A stretch of DNA of 64,000 nucleotides, from the NCBI GenBank assembly GCA_911728455.2, contig OU452227.1:11689110-11753109 (forward strand). Reading direction: 5' to 3'. The notes under the pieces were generated by a model that made no database searches, was not told the DNA's origin, and saw nothing but the letters and a program-made list of their open reading frames with translations. The translations under genes and the position numbers were made by a program. The number at the start of each line of letters is the position of its first letter. Position 1 is the stretch's first letter. This DNA comes from Marthasterias glacialis. Taxonomy: Eukaryota > Echinodermata > Asteroidea > Forcipulatida > Asteriidae. This document shows, piece by piece, positions 26,001 through 38,903 of this stretch.

Positions 26001-29000
26001 AGCATGGTTGGGTACCAGACAGTTACATGAAGCTCAATGTAAGAGCAAGTGGTAAACTGCCAAGTTAAGCACCAATGACTGTTGTCAGTAATTGGTTGGG
26101 AAACCATTCCGTGTACTGTCATCGTTTGGTGGCTTTTCTGGGACATGATAGGGCTTCTTGACATTAGGTTGAGGTCTTTCGGTTGGAATGTAAAACTGTT
26201 GGTTCTGTGCATTGTGTAATGTAAATAAAACACCCAGGGCACTTATTGTGAAAGAGAAGGGTCTTGCCCTTTGGTTTCTGAACTACCTGCATATTGCGCC
26301 CTCTTTGAGCATGTTTGGGGATTATGTGATGCGCATTTAAACACATTCGTATGGAGTTTGCGCAAAATAAATAAATTATTTATTTGTTTAAGCAATTGAG
26401 TAAGTATGCTTGTGGTAACACGATGACGTTTAATGATAGTACCGCAAATTTTAGTTTCTACACGAAAAGGTAACAAATTTCCCTTGTCTTTGTCCTTGAT
26501 GGTAATGTTGGTTTGCTTACACTTCTATCTGCTGGATAGTGTGAAAAGGCCTGTAGAGATTGAAAGCTCTTGATTTGCTTTAAGTGTTATTCTGGCTTAA
26601 ATGTTACACCTTTTGTTTTGTTGTTAATAAAGCAATACTGAATGGTTTCTCGTGAAGGTTGTAATGCTAGATGAGCCCACCTCAGGTATGGACCCTGACG
26701 CCCGGCGGTCAACCTGGGACCTTCTGGAGAACCACCGCGATGGCCGTACCATCCTGTTGACCACTCACCACATGGACGAGGCTGACCTTCTCGGTGACCG
26801 CATTGCCATCATGGCCGAAGGGGAACTCCAGTGTTTTGGGACTTCACTTTTTCTCAAGAAGAAATATGGTGAGTGATTCTTGTTGAATTTTTCTGAGACC
26901 AAGGGAAGTTGTCAAGCTGCCAAAGACCTAGAAAGGAGATATGTGATAGACTTTTGGAATTATTTTAAGGGCCACGTGAGATGGTTAAATTTACAAGAAA
27001 TTATTTTTCAGCATTCTCCAAGAAACAGAAACACAATCCCAACTGATTTTTCAAATGATTTTTTTAAGGATAATAAGGAAAAGTCGACACATTCTAGTCG
27101 CGAAAGAACATTCTCATTGGCATACAACCGCAGTCCAGTGTACTGCCAGAATGTTTCACTGGACTGTGACATTGTGCCGAACTATAGTAACATTTCTACA
27201 CGAGAGAATATGTGCATTGGCATTTTGGACGGTCCAATGGATCATTTGCTGGAACACTTAACTGATCCATTCAGAACATTCCTGCTGTTCTGACTTTTGA
27301 GATGCTCCCTAAAGGGCCGTGTTACATGAGGTAACTTGTAGGCAGCCCAGTCCTTTTTCTTGCCTTCTTTGTTTTTAGCGTCTCATGTCCCTTGGTAATT
27401 AGTACTTAATGAATCAAGTTATTATTCTTATTAGTTTTATTTGGTAATAGATCAAAAGGAGCTTATAGTTTTTGGCCCTGGCTACTGTCACTCTGATTTA
27501 AAGTCTTGTCCACTCCTAGGTGTTGGCTACCACATGGTGATGGTGAAGACCCCTCAGTGTAACGTCAATAGAGTGGCAGACTTGATCCACACCTACATCC
27601 CCACGGCGTCTATGGAGAGTAATGTTGGTGCTGAGCTCTCTTTCATCCTGCCCAACGAGGCCTCGGACACCTTTGAGGATCTCTTCACACATCTTGAGGA
27701 GAACAAGGAGGACTTGGGTATCAGCAGCTACGGTGCCTCCATCACAACCATGGAAGAAGTCTTCATCAAGTGAGTATTGATAAAACAATTTTAACGCTAT
27801 AGCATGCAGCGGCAGGTGGGTTGCATAGAACCTCTCATGGCGGCTGTGTACAAGCACTGTAGATTGTTGACCCAATTCACCTGACGCCACCACCCGTGAT
27901 AAATCTTTGGTTTTGCCATTTTGGGAGTCTCATTCCTAGTGTGTTAATATGCAGTTCGTATTTTTGGCGACGCATACATGCCGAGATGTGCACCAAAGCT
28001 TTACTCACAGTTTAACTCAAAAAATGACAGACCACTGACCATGGGCAGACAGTAGCTGCGTGTGACGTCAATGCAAGGGGTCTATACTGTTTGGTGTAGA
28101 GTAAAACCAAATAACAGTTTTCTTTATCCCCAATGCTATTATTGCATCAAGTACATTTACCCAATAAGACCATGTCCTGAATCAACGATTTCCCATGTTT
28201 TTCATGTTAACATGCTATCCCTATTTCTACAACAAAATTTAAATTTCTGTTTTATATATATATTTTTTTGACATTTCTCATGCAAAAGAAAGCGTTACAA
28301 AACGTTAATCATTATAGAGAAACGCATGGTCTCTACAGTGTTCATAACTTTAAGCAGTTTATTTGTTTCTTAACCTAGGTAGACATTTAAGTGTCTCATT
28401 GTTTATTGAGAGTGCCCAGGGAGTCAATACAAGTCTAATATTTAAGATTATGATCCGCGCTCAAACCAATTTTACCTTGAAAATGAATCCAAATGTTGAA
28501 TTGCTATTTTTGTAGGATGACTAAAGTAATTAACTTTCAACTGACATATCAAACAAAAAAATCCATCACGAATAATAGTAGTAACTAATTAAAAAAAAAA
28601 AGGAGTTTTGTGTGTCGCACAATAAATAAACTCCACTTGCTGCCTGCTGAATTTCTGCCATGTGCCTTGCCACACAGAGAAAAAATGCAGGCGAATTGAT
28701 GTTGTAATATAGCTGACTTCTGTGTACCAGCAGCGGGCATGGCCGTCGTACACATTTTCATGTAGGATGATTGCCCAGGATAATTGTTTCAAAAAGAACA
28801 TTTTTATAGCCATCTTCAAGGTCAAAATGCTCTTTTAAATTTCGTTCGCTGGAATAAATTCATTTTCGAGCCCAAACCACAGGAGCATAGATCAAATATT
28901 TTTAAATAGGAATAACAGCAACTTGCCATGTGAGAGGTACAATAGAGTTTGTGGTGCGCCTTCATGCAAGACTTCCTTGTTTATTTTAACACTGTGTAGA

Positions 29001-32000
29001 TATTAAAATGAAAATGTAAAGATTTTACTGAATGCTATTGGTAAACTGTAGGTTCTCACTCCCATGTTTTTGTTGTTTAGTATTGTAAGCATACTTTACA
29101 ACAACAAAAACAGTCCTTTTTGTTGGTTTGAAATTCAGAGTTGGTGAAAATTCTGACAGCACCTTGGAGGGCAAGCTACACCACAACGCACTACCATGCC
29201 AACAATCACCCAATGGCCTGCTACCATCTAAGGAAAATATCCCTCCTGTCCAGAATGGGCATACCCACTCTGTCGGGATACAGTCCAACCTCTGCTCCAA
29301 CACAAAAACACGGTATGGGTCAATGGATGACATTCACAAGGAAGTTCAGACGACTGATATGGCATTCGTGGACATGGCCTCGTCGAATGAAGCTGATGCC
29401 AAACAAGGTATTGTATCGTTGATATACAAATCTTTGTTCACAACTGTGCAGAATAACCTTCCCCATGTGGAAACCACATTTGCTGTATCATCAATGTCAT
29501 GTGCCCAGATATTGCTGATTTTGCCTGTTTTTTTGTGTGTATGATTTCCTTTTGAAATGACTGGGAAATATGGGTAACAGACATATTTTTTCTTGAATCT
29601 TTTTCATTCTGCTTCCCTTGCTGTTGCAAATGGAAATGCATTAAAAGTTAATGGATCCCAAGAATCGACCAATTATCACTCTTTATTGCAGCAGTTTGCA
29701 ATTCTAAAGTAGTATTGAATGAAGAATCACTTAAAATCTATATCTATCTATATCCTTTGTTGAAGTTGAAGCTTGGTGCATTTTCCATGGTTTTCATTCA
29801 CTTGCTATCTTGTCATTGTTATTTCTAGGTGGCCAGTATTCCAGCAAGATGAGGCTGTCGCCAAGGCAGCGTCGCAACACCGGCCTTAAACTCTACCTAC
29901 AGCAGTTCAGAGCCATGCTTGTGAAGCACATACTACACAGCAGGCGTAACGTGATTCTAGCTGCCGTCCAACTCTTCGTTCCCCTTCTGAATACTGCTAT
30001 TGCTGTTGTGTTACTGCTGGTGGCACCTCAGTCTGAAATTACCCCACCCCTTATCATTAGTGCTACACCCTACAAAGATGGCATTGCTCAGTTCTCAAAG
30101 GGCGTAAACCTTTCCTCCTCCGTGACAGAAAGTTTAGCCCGGGCGTACCTTCGACAGTTTGATGGTACGGGAACACAAGTTGTGGACATTGATGAAATCA
30201 CTTCAGTTCCACATAACATGAGGGATTATTTAGTCTCACAGGGCCAGAACGAAATTGGCGTCTTCAGTTCTAAGAATCTTGTCTCGGCAGCATTTGAATA
30301 CTACGACAACAACCCTATTGTCATCGGTAACATATCCTTGAGAAATCTGTCTCTGATTGTTGGAACTGCATTCTATAATAACCAACCATACCACACGTCA
30401 GCTCTCTCACTGAATGCAATTGACAACGCTTATGCCAAGTACTACCTGAGCGATGACCACAACTTCACAGTCATCAACGATCCTCTCCCACCGACGGTGG
30501 AGGAACAGTTTTCTGAGCAGTCTGATAGCTTTGGTCTGGGCAGTATGATTGCATTTGTCATGATATTTGGCATGTCATTTTTAGCTTCCTCTTTTGGGGT
30601 GTTCCTCATCATGGAGACGTCCACCAACGCCAAGCACCTCCAGATTGTCAGTGGTGTCCACGCTATCACCTTCTGGTTCTCAAAGTTCATATGGGATCTC
30701 ATCAACTACATGATCCCATGCGTGCTGATCGGCGTCCTCATGCTGGCCTGCAGGGTAGATTCTTATGCCCTTGAGGGTCGGGTCTGGGACCTCTACCTCC
30801 TCCTGTTTCTCCACGGTTGGGCAATCATCCCGTTCAGCTACCTCCTAGCATTCCTCTTCAAGGAGCCTGCATCAGGCTATGTCCGTATCCTCGTCATTAA
30901 CATTGCCGTTTCGATGTTGATGTATTTCACCTATAAAGTGCTGTCGATTGAGGAGCTTGGGCTGACTAATATAGCTCAGCTCCTGGACTGGTTCTTCATG
31001 TTGATGCCTCTGTATAGTCTCGGTGCTGCCCTGGAAGTTTACTACATACACTACACTCACATCACCATCTGTCTGTCATTCATTCCATACAGTCAGCAGT
31101 ACTGTGATAATGAAGGTATGGATTTTTGAGGTTGTAATAGGTAAAAGTTTAGTATTGAACTGGAAAAATTTACATGCCTTGATTGGCAATTCATAATAAT
31201 ATAATAACGATGAGCATTTATTAGGCGCTTTTAAACATTGTATCGAAGTGCCTGACACTATGACTACCCCTGTTCATTGGGCCTTAATCATTCCTGAAAC
31301 CATCTCAACTCCTTTGGAGTATGCAGCACCAGCAGCCAAATGGGGGCGCAGGTTGCTAACCATTTATATCAGCAATCCCTGCCCTCGCAGGTACTCATTT
31401 ACTTCTGGTTGATGAGAAGCAGTCACAGTTAAGTGGTTGCCCAAGGACACAAGTGTTAGGACAGGGATCCAAACCTACACTCTCATGGCTCAGCCATCTG
31501 AACTTGTGTTTGATACTATAGACCGCTCGGCCACGACTCACTTCAATTTAGTGTTTCATGTAATTGATTTAAATTCATTTTTTTTTTCGACAACTTGACA
31601 ATGTGATTCCTGCACCACCAGGTATCTCATACAACCCAGAGTATCTGACATGGAGTGGGGAGGGCATTGGTCGGTACCTGGTCTATCTTAGCATGGAGGG
31701 CTTCCTGTACCTTGCACTGGTATTCGTTGTGGATTCAGACCTCTTCAGGAAGATAGTACAGGGCCTGAGGAAGGTCTTATGCTGCAGGAAGAAGAGGCTG
31801 GTGTACAGTGAGAGTGATAAGGCAACTAATGTGGAGGTGAGGTACATCCAAGGATGAGAACAGGTTTAAGGACTTAGAATTTCTTGCCTTTGTAGATTTT
31901 TGGGAGCTTGCACTGACAGTTTACTTTTGACTTAAAATTTACCATTTTATCCTGCAACAATTTATGCGGGTTTTTGTTCTGTTTTGCATCTATGGGTAAC

Positions 32001-35000
32001 CACCATGAGCTCAAAAGGATGATACATCTTTGTTTGTTTCAATGAGCTAATTGATTGTTTTTTCTTGTAATTAGTTTGTATAAAGTTCTGTTAATGTTTG
32101 TAATGTTTCAGTGTTTTTACTGTATGCAAGCTTTTTAACTACCCTTTTGAATTGAATTAAATTAAATTGAATTGAATTGGCCATTTTGAGGTATGATTGA
32201 CACATTACTATGACACTACTTGGTTTGGGGGTAAATCTGTTTGTAAACACCCAAACCAAACAGTGCATTTATATAGTGTCCACCATACCTCAAAAACACT
32301 GAAAAACACTTCTCCCAAGAAATTCAGCGAATGCAAGTTTCAAAGCAATGTTCTCTCCCTCACAAACCTGAGTCTAGGCTCTACACTGAAAAGTACTTTC
32401 CTAAAAATTCAGAAAGTGTAAACCTCAGAACAACTTTCTCTTTCTCACTTACCTGAGTCTAGGCGGATGAGGATGTTGCCAGCGAGAGGTCCCGCATCCT
32501 AGACACACCTCTCCAAGAGCTGAATGAAACAGATGCCCTACTTATCAAGGATCTGAAAAAGGTTTACTCCTTGAGAGGAGGCCAAGGGCTTGTCGCTGTG
32601 GACGGTATCTCCGTGGGAGTACCTCTTGGAGAATGCTTTGGTCTCCTTGGTAAGAACGATTGATTAATTTACACAACTACACACATTTCTACTTTTGCAT
32701 CTGTGTAGAGACTTTTGTTCTTTCCTTTGTGGTCCCTGTACTTAACGTCCTCCTATAGACTTTGTACATACAATTCCTTGTGGAACATCCCTCTCTTTAG
32801 TATTCCCCTGTGGAGACCTATTGTTCTTTTGTCTATAACGCTATCCCTGATGTGTGCACAAACTATCCCAAATGTGCACATAAACACAATGGTGTCGAGA
32901 TACAATATTTTTCTGTGGGTCCTCTTTGTGTGATATACATGTATGACATTATATCAAGATTGTGATACAAGTTGTTTTGCAGTGATGTGGCACAATAGTA
33001 CAAGTATTACTTTTAAGTGAACTGTGGTAGCACGAGTCTAATATGTGTCACCCTCAAAGTTCTGTAAATGTGTGAATGTGGTTTGGAAGTCTCAAATAAC
33101 TTTTGGAGGTCGCCCATCACAACGCCCCCAAAAGGTCTTTTTGAAACAACATGCTCTGAGACGTTTGACTGTGTGTACAATGAATCACTTGGTGGCAGGG
33201 ATCAATTAGCTCAAATTTATGTTTTGTGTTTCATCCTTACACAAGGTGTGAATGGAGCGGGGAAAACCACAACGTTCAAGATGCTGACGGGTGATGAGAC
33301 ACTAACAGCTGGTACAGCTTACCTTGATGGCTACAGCATCAAGTCAGATATCAAAAGGGTAAATATATTTGTTTAGTTTCTATTTTCTATAGGTTTGTCT
33401 CAATACCAAAGACTATGAACTGTGCTTCTTAGGTCAGTTCTATAAAAAGAGCAGTGCATGTTATGGCTGTAGAGGTTCACCCAAGAGTGCACCTGTAAAT
33501 TTAACCTTAGCAGTGTACTGAGCCAATTATATTTGCCCAATTTTCTGACCGTGTATGTTTAAAATGCATTTGTATTGGTTACTTCACACCACGTGATCTT
33601 GAATTGACTTTGGGAAGTCAGCTTTGAACTTGTGGATGCCTTGACTGCAGTCATTTCTTCGTGAATTTGTATTTGTATTTGTAAGTAGCAACTTACAGCT
33701 TAAAATGTATGACATTACACATACTTAATAACGGACACTGCAAGAGGTCATTACTTGAGAGGACTTTAAGTTCTTCTTTTATGTGCATGTTTAAAGGTAA
33801 GCATGGGCTGATCAGTGAAAAACAAAAACCTGTAGGGAGGAAACATTGACTCTGAGTCATTATCTATTGTCCTGGATATTTCAAAATTGAGTCAAGATAT
33901 TCCCTTTTGAACTACTCATGTTTTAAGAGACCCCATTGCATTTTATGTCACAAGCTCAAACAGCACCCTCTGAGGTCAAAAGATCTCATTGGTTGAGAGT
34001 TGTGTGAGACAAATACACATGACACATACATGCATGCACATTTGTTTTGTTTGGCAGCAAATGCAAGGGATCTAATCCGAGCACCTCGTTCATGGTGGCT
34101 CACACCACAGCAGCTATTGCCACTGCAGGCAATAGCTGCAGTGGTGGAAACGCCCATGAACAAGCTGCTCAGTTTAGTCTATACCACTTCGCACTCAGTA
34201 AAAATTACATTGTTGAAACAGGAAAACTTAAATATTGTTACTAATACCAACCTTTAACATGGTGAGGCAGCTGATCTGTGAATCAAATTATAGGAAAGCA
34301 TATGTACATGAACATGTACATGGATAACACCATGGAGGTCAAAGTAGGATCTGAAGTTAGGTATGGTGGGTAAACCATGTGGTTTTGTACTACCATGTTG
34401 TCAAATGTGTTGGTTCTAAGGGAATACTTCCTGCTTTGGGTATGTTGACAGGTCCAGCAACGGATGGGTTACTGCCCCCAGTTTGATGCCCTGATTGACC
34501 AGATGACGGGTCGGGAAACTCTCACCATGTATGGCAGGCTAAGAGGTGTGCCCGAGCCACACATCCCAGATGAGGTGGACCGACTACTCAAGATACTCAC
34601 CATTGACCCTCATGCAGATAAACTCACCAAAACATACAGGTAATGATGAGGATCAGAGGTCAAGGGTCATTAATTATCTAACTACGACGCCATAAAATCA
34701 AGAAATATATTGATGGACACAAGAAATCTTCTGTCTTAGCTTTCAATTTATAAAGTTTTAATTGGGGCTTACATATTCCTCCCCCTTTTTTCAGTCCAAA
34801 GGAAAGAGTTTTTCCACTACTATTGAAGTAAATCCGTAATATGAAAGGCATCTTTCTTTCCTCAGGTTAGATGTGGAAATGCAGACAGTAAGGAAAATCT
34901 CTCCCTGTAGTGGGAAGAATCATAATTACAAACTCCTACCAATTTTTAAACAAACCTTTAACAAGTACAAAAACATTGCAGAGTTTTGTTACTTTTTTGA

Positions 35001-37440
35001 ATTTTTGTATGCGAGAGTCACATCATGTTCAATTACATTCAGTGGAGAAGAGATATACCTTGTATATTGAATTGAATTGAATTGAATTAATCCCTGCCCA
35101 TTATAGCACTTGTCTAGCGAGGGCTTCCTCATTGGTAGTGCATACAACCTTGCATCTCGCTCTTCAGCACCCCACACAACCAAACTTGTATAACATGTTG
35201 TAATGGTATTTAATGTGTCATACTATGTGCCAGTTCACAGTTGTGATTAATCAGTGTGTTAAAGGGCGGAGCTTATTAGCTTGGTCTGTTACTTACCTGT
35301 TGTTTTAGTGGAGGCAATAAGCGTAAGTTGAGCACCGCCATCGCCCTGATGGGTGACCCACCAATCATCTTCCTGGATGAGCCAACGACGGGAATGGACC
35401 CCGTAGCAAGAAGACTGTTATGGGATACCCTGTCACAGATACGCGCCAGTGGGAAGTGCATTATCCTCACATCACACAGGTAAAGACACCACTTTCATTG
35501 TTATATTGACCCAATTCACCTGGTGTTATCGTCACAATAATCTTGGTTGCGCCATGTTGGGATTCAATGTCCCTGTGTGTTATACAGTGTAGGGCACATT
35601 TTTGGCGACATGGCGTTTACATCCTTGCCATACCTTTTAAGTGCAATTTTACTCAGACAGTAGCCACATGTGACATTTGTGCAAGGGTCAATAGCTATTG
35701 TTAGTGTTTAAGTTTGGACACTGTACAGAGTTTTGCAAAGTTTTTACAAAATTGGCTTACAGGCTAACTGGAACGAATATATTCCTGTCATTTGTATGCT
35801 GTTTATAACACTTTCTTTTAATACACTGTCTTTTTTTTGGTAATATTTGTCAACTTTTTCTAGATTGTTTCACAAAAATGGTTACAAACTTCCTTAAGTG
35901 ACTATACCCTTCTTTCATTTACACTGCCTATCTTCAATAGATGTGATAATTGTAAAACTGTCAATATTGTTAATCCGTTTTTGTATTTTCATTGCTTTTC
36001 GTTCTGTTTGTTGATTGTTGTTTTATATATTATGTTTGTTGATTCTGCATTGTTTTGATCGAATGAATAATAATATTACATTAATTGTACTGTATCATGT
36101 TGGCAGGTTTATAAATTTGTGTAATTTGCATTGCTTTTCATCCTTTCTTTTTTATTGTTGTTTTACATAACTTGCTTAATCATTCTGCATTGTTTTGGTT
36201 GAATAAATAATAACAACAATACTTCTTAATTATTATGTTGATAGGTGAATTTTTACATGCATGTGCATTTGTTGTACGTGTAAGGTTTTTCACTAATTCA
36301 GTTCCAAGACTGGTATATAACTGTGTGTCATGTAAATAATACTCTCCTTGTTTATTTAGTCGTTTCAAATTAGTCTATTTTATCATGTTACTAGGAAACC
36401 CAAAACCTGGATATGAACCTAATGAAACGTAGCCATTATTATGCAGTGGCAACGAATAGTTTCAAAATGCTAGTGAAGAAAATGAGATAATGATGTGTAT
36501 GACTGTTTTGTATAGTTTTTGAACCTTGCTGGCTTTCAGCGAGAAACCGTTTCCAATGCAAACTTGTTTATCCCCCCCCCCCCCTTGATGCTCCACATTT
36601 GCAGCATGGAAGAATGTGAAGCTCTCTGTACACGGCTAGCAATCATGGTCAATGGACAGTTCAAATGCCTAGGCAGTGTCCAGCACCTCAAGCACCGCTT
36701 CGGTCAGGGCTACACTGTGCTGGCCAAGGCTCAGCATGGTGAGACACTCAATAAATTCAAACTGCTTATGGAAGAGATGTTTCCTGGTAAGTCAAAATTG
36801 AAAATAAATACATTTTTTTCTTCCAAGATGTTCTCAGTGTTGAGCTGATGTGTAAAAATAAATATGATAGCAACAATAACTAAAATAGGCATTTCATTAA
36901 GTGTATTTAAACCAATAATCAAAGTGCCTTACGCGATTACAATCCCTGTTTATTTGGTCTTAAGCTTTCCTTTAACCATCTCAACTCCTTTGGAGTATGC
37001 AGCACCAGCAACCAAAAAAATCATTCGATATCAAGATTCTGTACCCTCACATGTACCCATTTCCTCCTGGGTGAAAAGAAGCAATTATAGTTAAGTTTCT
37101 TGCTCAAGGACACAAGTGTCACCACCGGGATTCGAACCCACACTTCAATGACTCAGACACAAGAATGATACACTAGGTTGCTCAGCCACAAAACACAATA
37201 TTAGGGTTTCATTGCACATTCTTTTCTGTACATAATGCAGGAAGCAAATTAAAAGATGAACATCAAGGCATGGTCCACTACCACATTACCAACACACAAC
37301 TCACGTGGGCCCAGGTCTTTGGGGCCATGGAGCGGGCCAAGTCTAGTTGCGGCATCGAAGACTACTCCGTCAGCCAGACCACCCTAGAGCAGGTCTTCCT
37401 TAACTTTGCCCGAATGCAAAGAGAAGATGATCGTCGGTAG
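17081..37440 (+). CDS. ABCA3: ABCA3-like full-size ABC lipid transporter, complete, 20 exons
   Basis: Exons: 17081-17447, 18232-18501, 19815-20056, 20453-20693, 21843-22016, 22973-23154, 24579-24725, 25273-25545, 25825-25980, 26658-26868, 27520-27769, 29139-29407, 29829-31115, 31622-31836, 32463-32649, 33246-33358, 34452-34639, 35309-35479, 36605-36786 and 37241-37440. All phases close: 1774 residues (human ABCA3, 1704). Layout: first membrane helix near 20-45, a large luminal loop, a TM block near 270-490, NBD1 (Walker A GHNGAGKT 566-573, LSGGM 665-669, Walker B VVMLDEP 685-691, His 721), a second TM half, then NBD2 (Walker A GVNGAGKT 1491-1498, SGGN 1591-1594, Walker B FLDEP 1612-1616, His 1647). 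All ATPase residues are intact. The N-terminal LLLLWKN resembles the post-Golgi targeting motif of human ABCA3. ABCA3 moves phospholipid into lysosome-related organelles; the substrate here is inferred. The intron after 18501 has a GC donor. Confidence 0.95.
17489..17630 (+). repeat. SINE-tail-like repeat (family D) in ABCA3 intron 1
   Basis: GAGCTGGGATGGTTGGAATG, AAATGGCCCAGTGACCAGAG, GAGCGCTATATAAGAAGCC and TTATTATTATCATT match, with divergence, the 3' part of the element at 59575-59812. Confidence 0.55.
22107..22250. mobile_element. 144-bp MITE in ABCA3 intron
   Basis: TAAAGCCCAGTTCATACTTC at the left is inverted at the right (GAGTATGAACCGGGCTTA). The arms continue as CACGCAAAAGCGAAAGAGAAGC / GCTTCACTTTCTCTATTCGTG, so most of the element can fold back on itself. 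Confidence 0.8.
23340..23930 (-). mobile_element. tRNA-derived SINE (family E), antisense in ABCA3, possibly two merged pieces
   Basis: Read on the minus strand the head is GAGTTGGCCGAGAGGTCTAGAGC (tRNA A-box-like), then GGTTCCATTC (B-box-like) and TGTGTCCTTGATCAAAGCAC. Family E shares TGTGTCCTTG.GCAA after the B box and a tail with GCGC and ATTATTA. Other copies are at 31195, 36880 and 38042. A segment in the middle (about 23470-23640) is unrelated to the other copies. Confidence 0.6.
24845..24920 (-). repeat. Short dispersed repeat, inverted copy of 10254-10330
   Basis: Read on the minus strand: AAATTACACCCAGGCTACGG, AGGCCATGGCTTCTGTTGCCC and TTGGCCATGG align with the segment at 10254. Confidence 0.5.
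25556..25660 (+). repeat. A-rich microsatellite (poly-C/A, ATA, AAAT) in ABCA3 intron 8
   Basis: A run of C, then poly-A, (AAT)n, poly-A again and (AAAT)n, starting 10 bases after the donor of the exon ending at 25545. Confidence 0.9.
25700..25800 (+). mobile_element. tRNA-like SINE fragment (family B), second copy
   Basis: TAGTTGGTCCAGTGGTATGAC and CATCTCTAATATGGCAAAGG are followed by the B box GGGTTCAAATTCC and ACCTGAGTATTA. It parallels 12270-12420. Confidence 0.6.
27867..28086 (+). mobile_element. Dispersed ~190-bp element (family C), ABCA3 intron 11
   Basis: It begins TTGACCCAATTCACCTGACG, has TTTTGGCGACGCATACATG in the middle, and ends CTGCGTGTGACGTCAATGCA. It aligns along its length with 35506-35695 and 58825-59013. 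Confidence 0.8.
31195..31535 (-). mobile_element. tRNA-derived SINE (family E), antisense in ABCA3
   Basis: On the minus strand: GTCGTGGCCGAGCGGTCTAT (A box), GGTTTGGATCCC (B box), TGTGTCCTTGGGCAACCACT, GCTGGTGCTGCATACTCCAA and a tail TAATAAATGCTCATCGTTAT. The head resembles a leucine- or serine-type tRNA. Confidence 0.8.
32184..32295 (+). mobile_element. 112-bp inverted-repeat element, best copy of the 7163/42170 family
   Basis: TTTTGAGGTATG at 32184-32195 is exactly inverted at 32284-32295. Internally GGTTTGGGGGTAAATCTGTT and ACCCAAACCAAACAGTGCA are shared with the other copies. A short GAATT microsatellite precedes it. Confidence 0.75.
35506..35695 (+). mobile_element. Dispersed ~190-bp element (family C), ABCA3 intron 18
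   Basis: TTGACCCAATTCACCTGGTG, AATCTTGGTTGCGCCATGTT, TTTTTGGCGACATGGCGTTT and CACATGTGACATTTGTGCAA align with the family-C copies at 27867 and 58825. Confidence 0.8.
36880..37200 (-). mobile_element. tRNA-derived SINE (family E), antisense in ABCA3 last intron
   Basis: On the minus strand it carries a clean B box (GTGGGTTCGAATCCC), TGTGTCCTTGAGCAAG and TGCTGGTGCTGCATACTCCA. It shares CATCTCAACTCCTTTGGAGT (plus strand) with 31195-31535. Confidence 0.8.
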
Positions 37441-38041
37441 CCAGAATGGAATGGGTGCAAGTCTAGGGAGGGGGAATACAGTCTTCCCCCTTCCTACTTT
37501 CACCTTTGGTGCCCCACTTGTACATATTCATGTTTTGATAGAGTACTATTCCTTGCATACAAATTGGAAAAAATGCTAGTTATGATGGTCAGAATTGATA
37601 ATCATCCCAATTATACCCCTATCCCAAACAAGCTTCAGGCCTATTCAAACTACAATTGGGGCAGGTTAACCATGGGCCAACTGATGTCGAGTCGGCTCAC
37701 ACAAGTTTGGGCTTGACTACGGTGTTCTTTTTTTCTTAAAAATGTGTTTGATCATTGCATTCAAGTGAATTGCATATTGGTTTATTTATCATGTAGAAAT
37801 AGTATGATAAAATGTACAAAAGCCTACAAAATAACAACTGTGTAAATCTATAATATGATAAGTAATTACTATGCATTTATTTGTATACAGGGTGCAATGA
37901 TAGAAAAATGGATATTTCATGTTACTTAATACCGAAGTCTTATATAGCCGCTAGCGTGTTTATCTACCAACAATTAGGTACTCAAAATGCTTATTATATT
38001 ATTTTTAAGGCAGGTTTTTGAGTGTTTTTTTATTATTAAAA

Positions 38042-38330
38042 GAGCCATTTCTGTAGCACCTTGAAATGGTTTACAAGGTGCTGTGGCGCATTCAGCAGCC
38101 ACTGCCAGAAACACCAGGGCAAACCCCTTCACTTAGCAAAGTGTACCTGGGTTCTTTTACGTGCATTACACAACACACAGGACCTACAGCTTTACTTCCC
38201 ATCCAAAGGACGAAGCAATAATGGTCAAGTGTCTTGCTTAAGGACACACGTGTAAGGCCGGGACTCAAACCCACACCCTGATGATCAGAACACCAGAGCT
38301 TGACACCAGGCGATGACACTTATAAAGATT
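38042..38330 (-). mobile_element. tRNA-derived SINE (family E relative), antisense, just past ABCA3
   Basis: On the minus strand: GTGTGGGTTTGAGTCCCGGC (B box), TGTGTCCTTAAGCAAGACAC, then a tail that differs from the other copies and ends GTAAACCATTTCAAGGTGCT. It begins right after an ATTAAA (38035-38040) that could serve as an ABCA3 polyadenylation signal. Confidence 0.65.
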
Positions 38331-38903
38331 AAACTACATGTTTGTAATATTACAATATTACAATACAATTAATTACAATAAATGGCATAATTTTACTGCA
38401 ATTCAACACAATACAGCTGCCACTTTGGTTGTATAAAACAAATCATTTCAATACAAAATATAAAACTTTGGTCTTTGGATGTAAATGTTAAACTTGATAA
38501 AATGATAACTCTATGTAAAACAATTGAACTCTTCCAAATCCTCCAAATTAAAAGGAATGTAGTCTTCGGAAAAAGCAACAACGGCGCACCATCCATTGAT
38601 GACATGTTTCTTGTAAACCTGTGAATTGGAATGAAAGCACTCATCCAATAGACCATTCGTTTAAGCTTTACCATTTACCAGTATTTCTTGAAACTTGGGG
38701 GATTTATCCTAGCCTACCCGTCGTCTACAAGCTAAGGTTAACAACCTACTTCATCATAATGTCTTGGAAACTTGAGACCTTACATACTCTTCAATTTAAA
38801 AATGTTTACTGTCCCGTGTAAACTAAATGGCTATAGGTAGGCACATTTCAGAACTGGTTTATCATCCCAACATCTTTATGGGCAGTTTGGGCTTTGAGCT
38901 GCG

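Noticed and set aside
26880..27293. 137-codon plus-strand ORF in ABCA3 intron 10
   Set aside because: It follows a clear GTGAGT donor whose exon frame stops at once, starts without ATG, and resembles no known domain.
29810..31129. Single-exon gene of 439 codons
   Set aside because: It is the large exon 13 of ABCA3 (29829-31115), bounded by a good acceptor and donor with matching phases.
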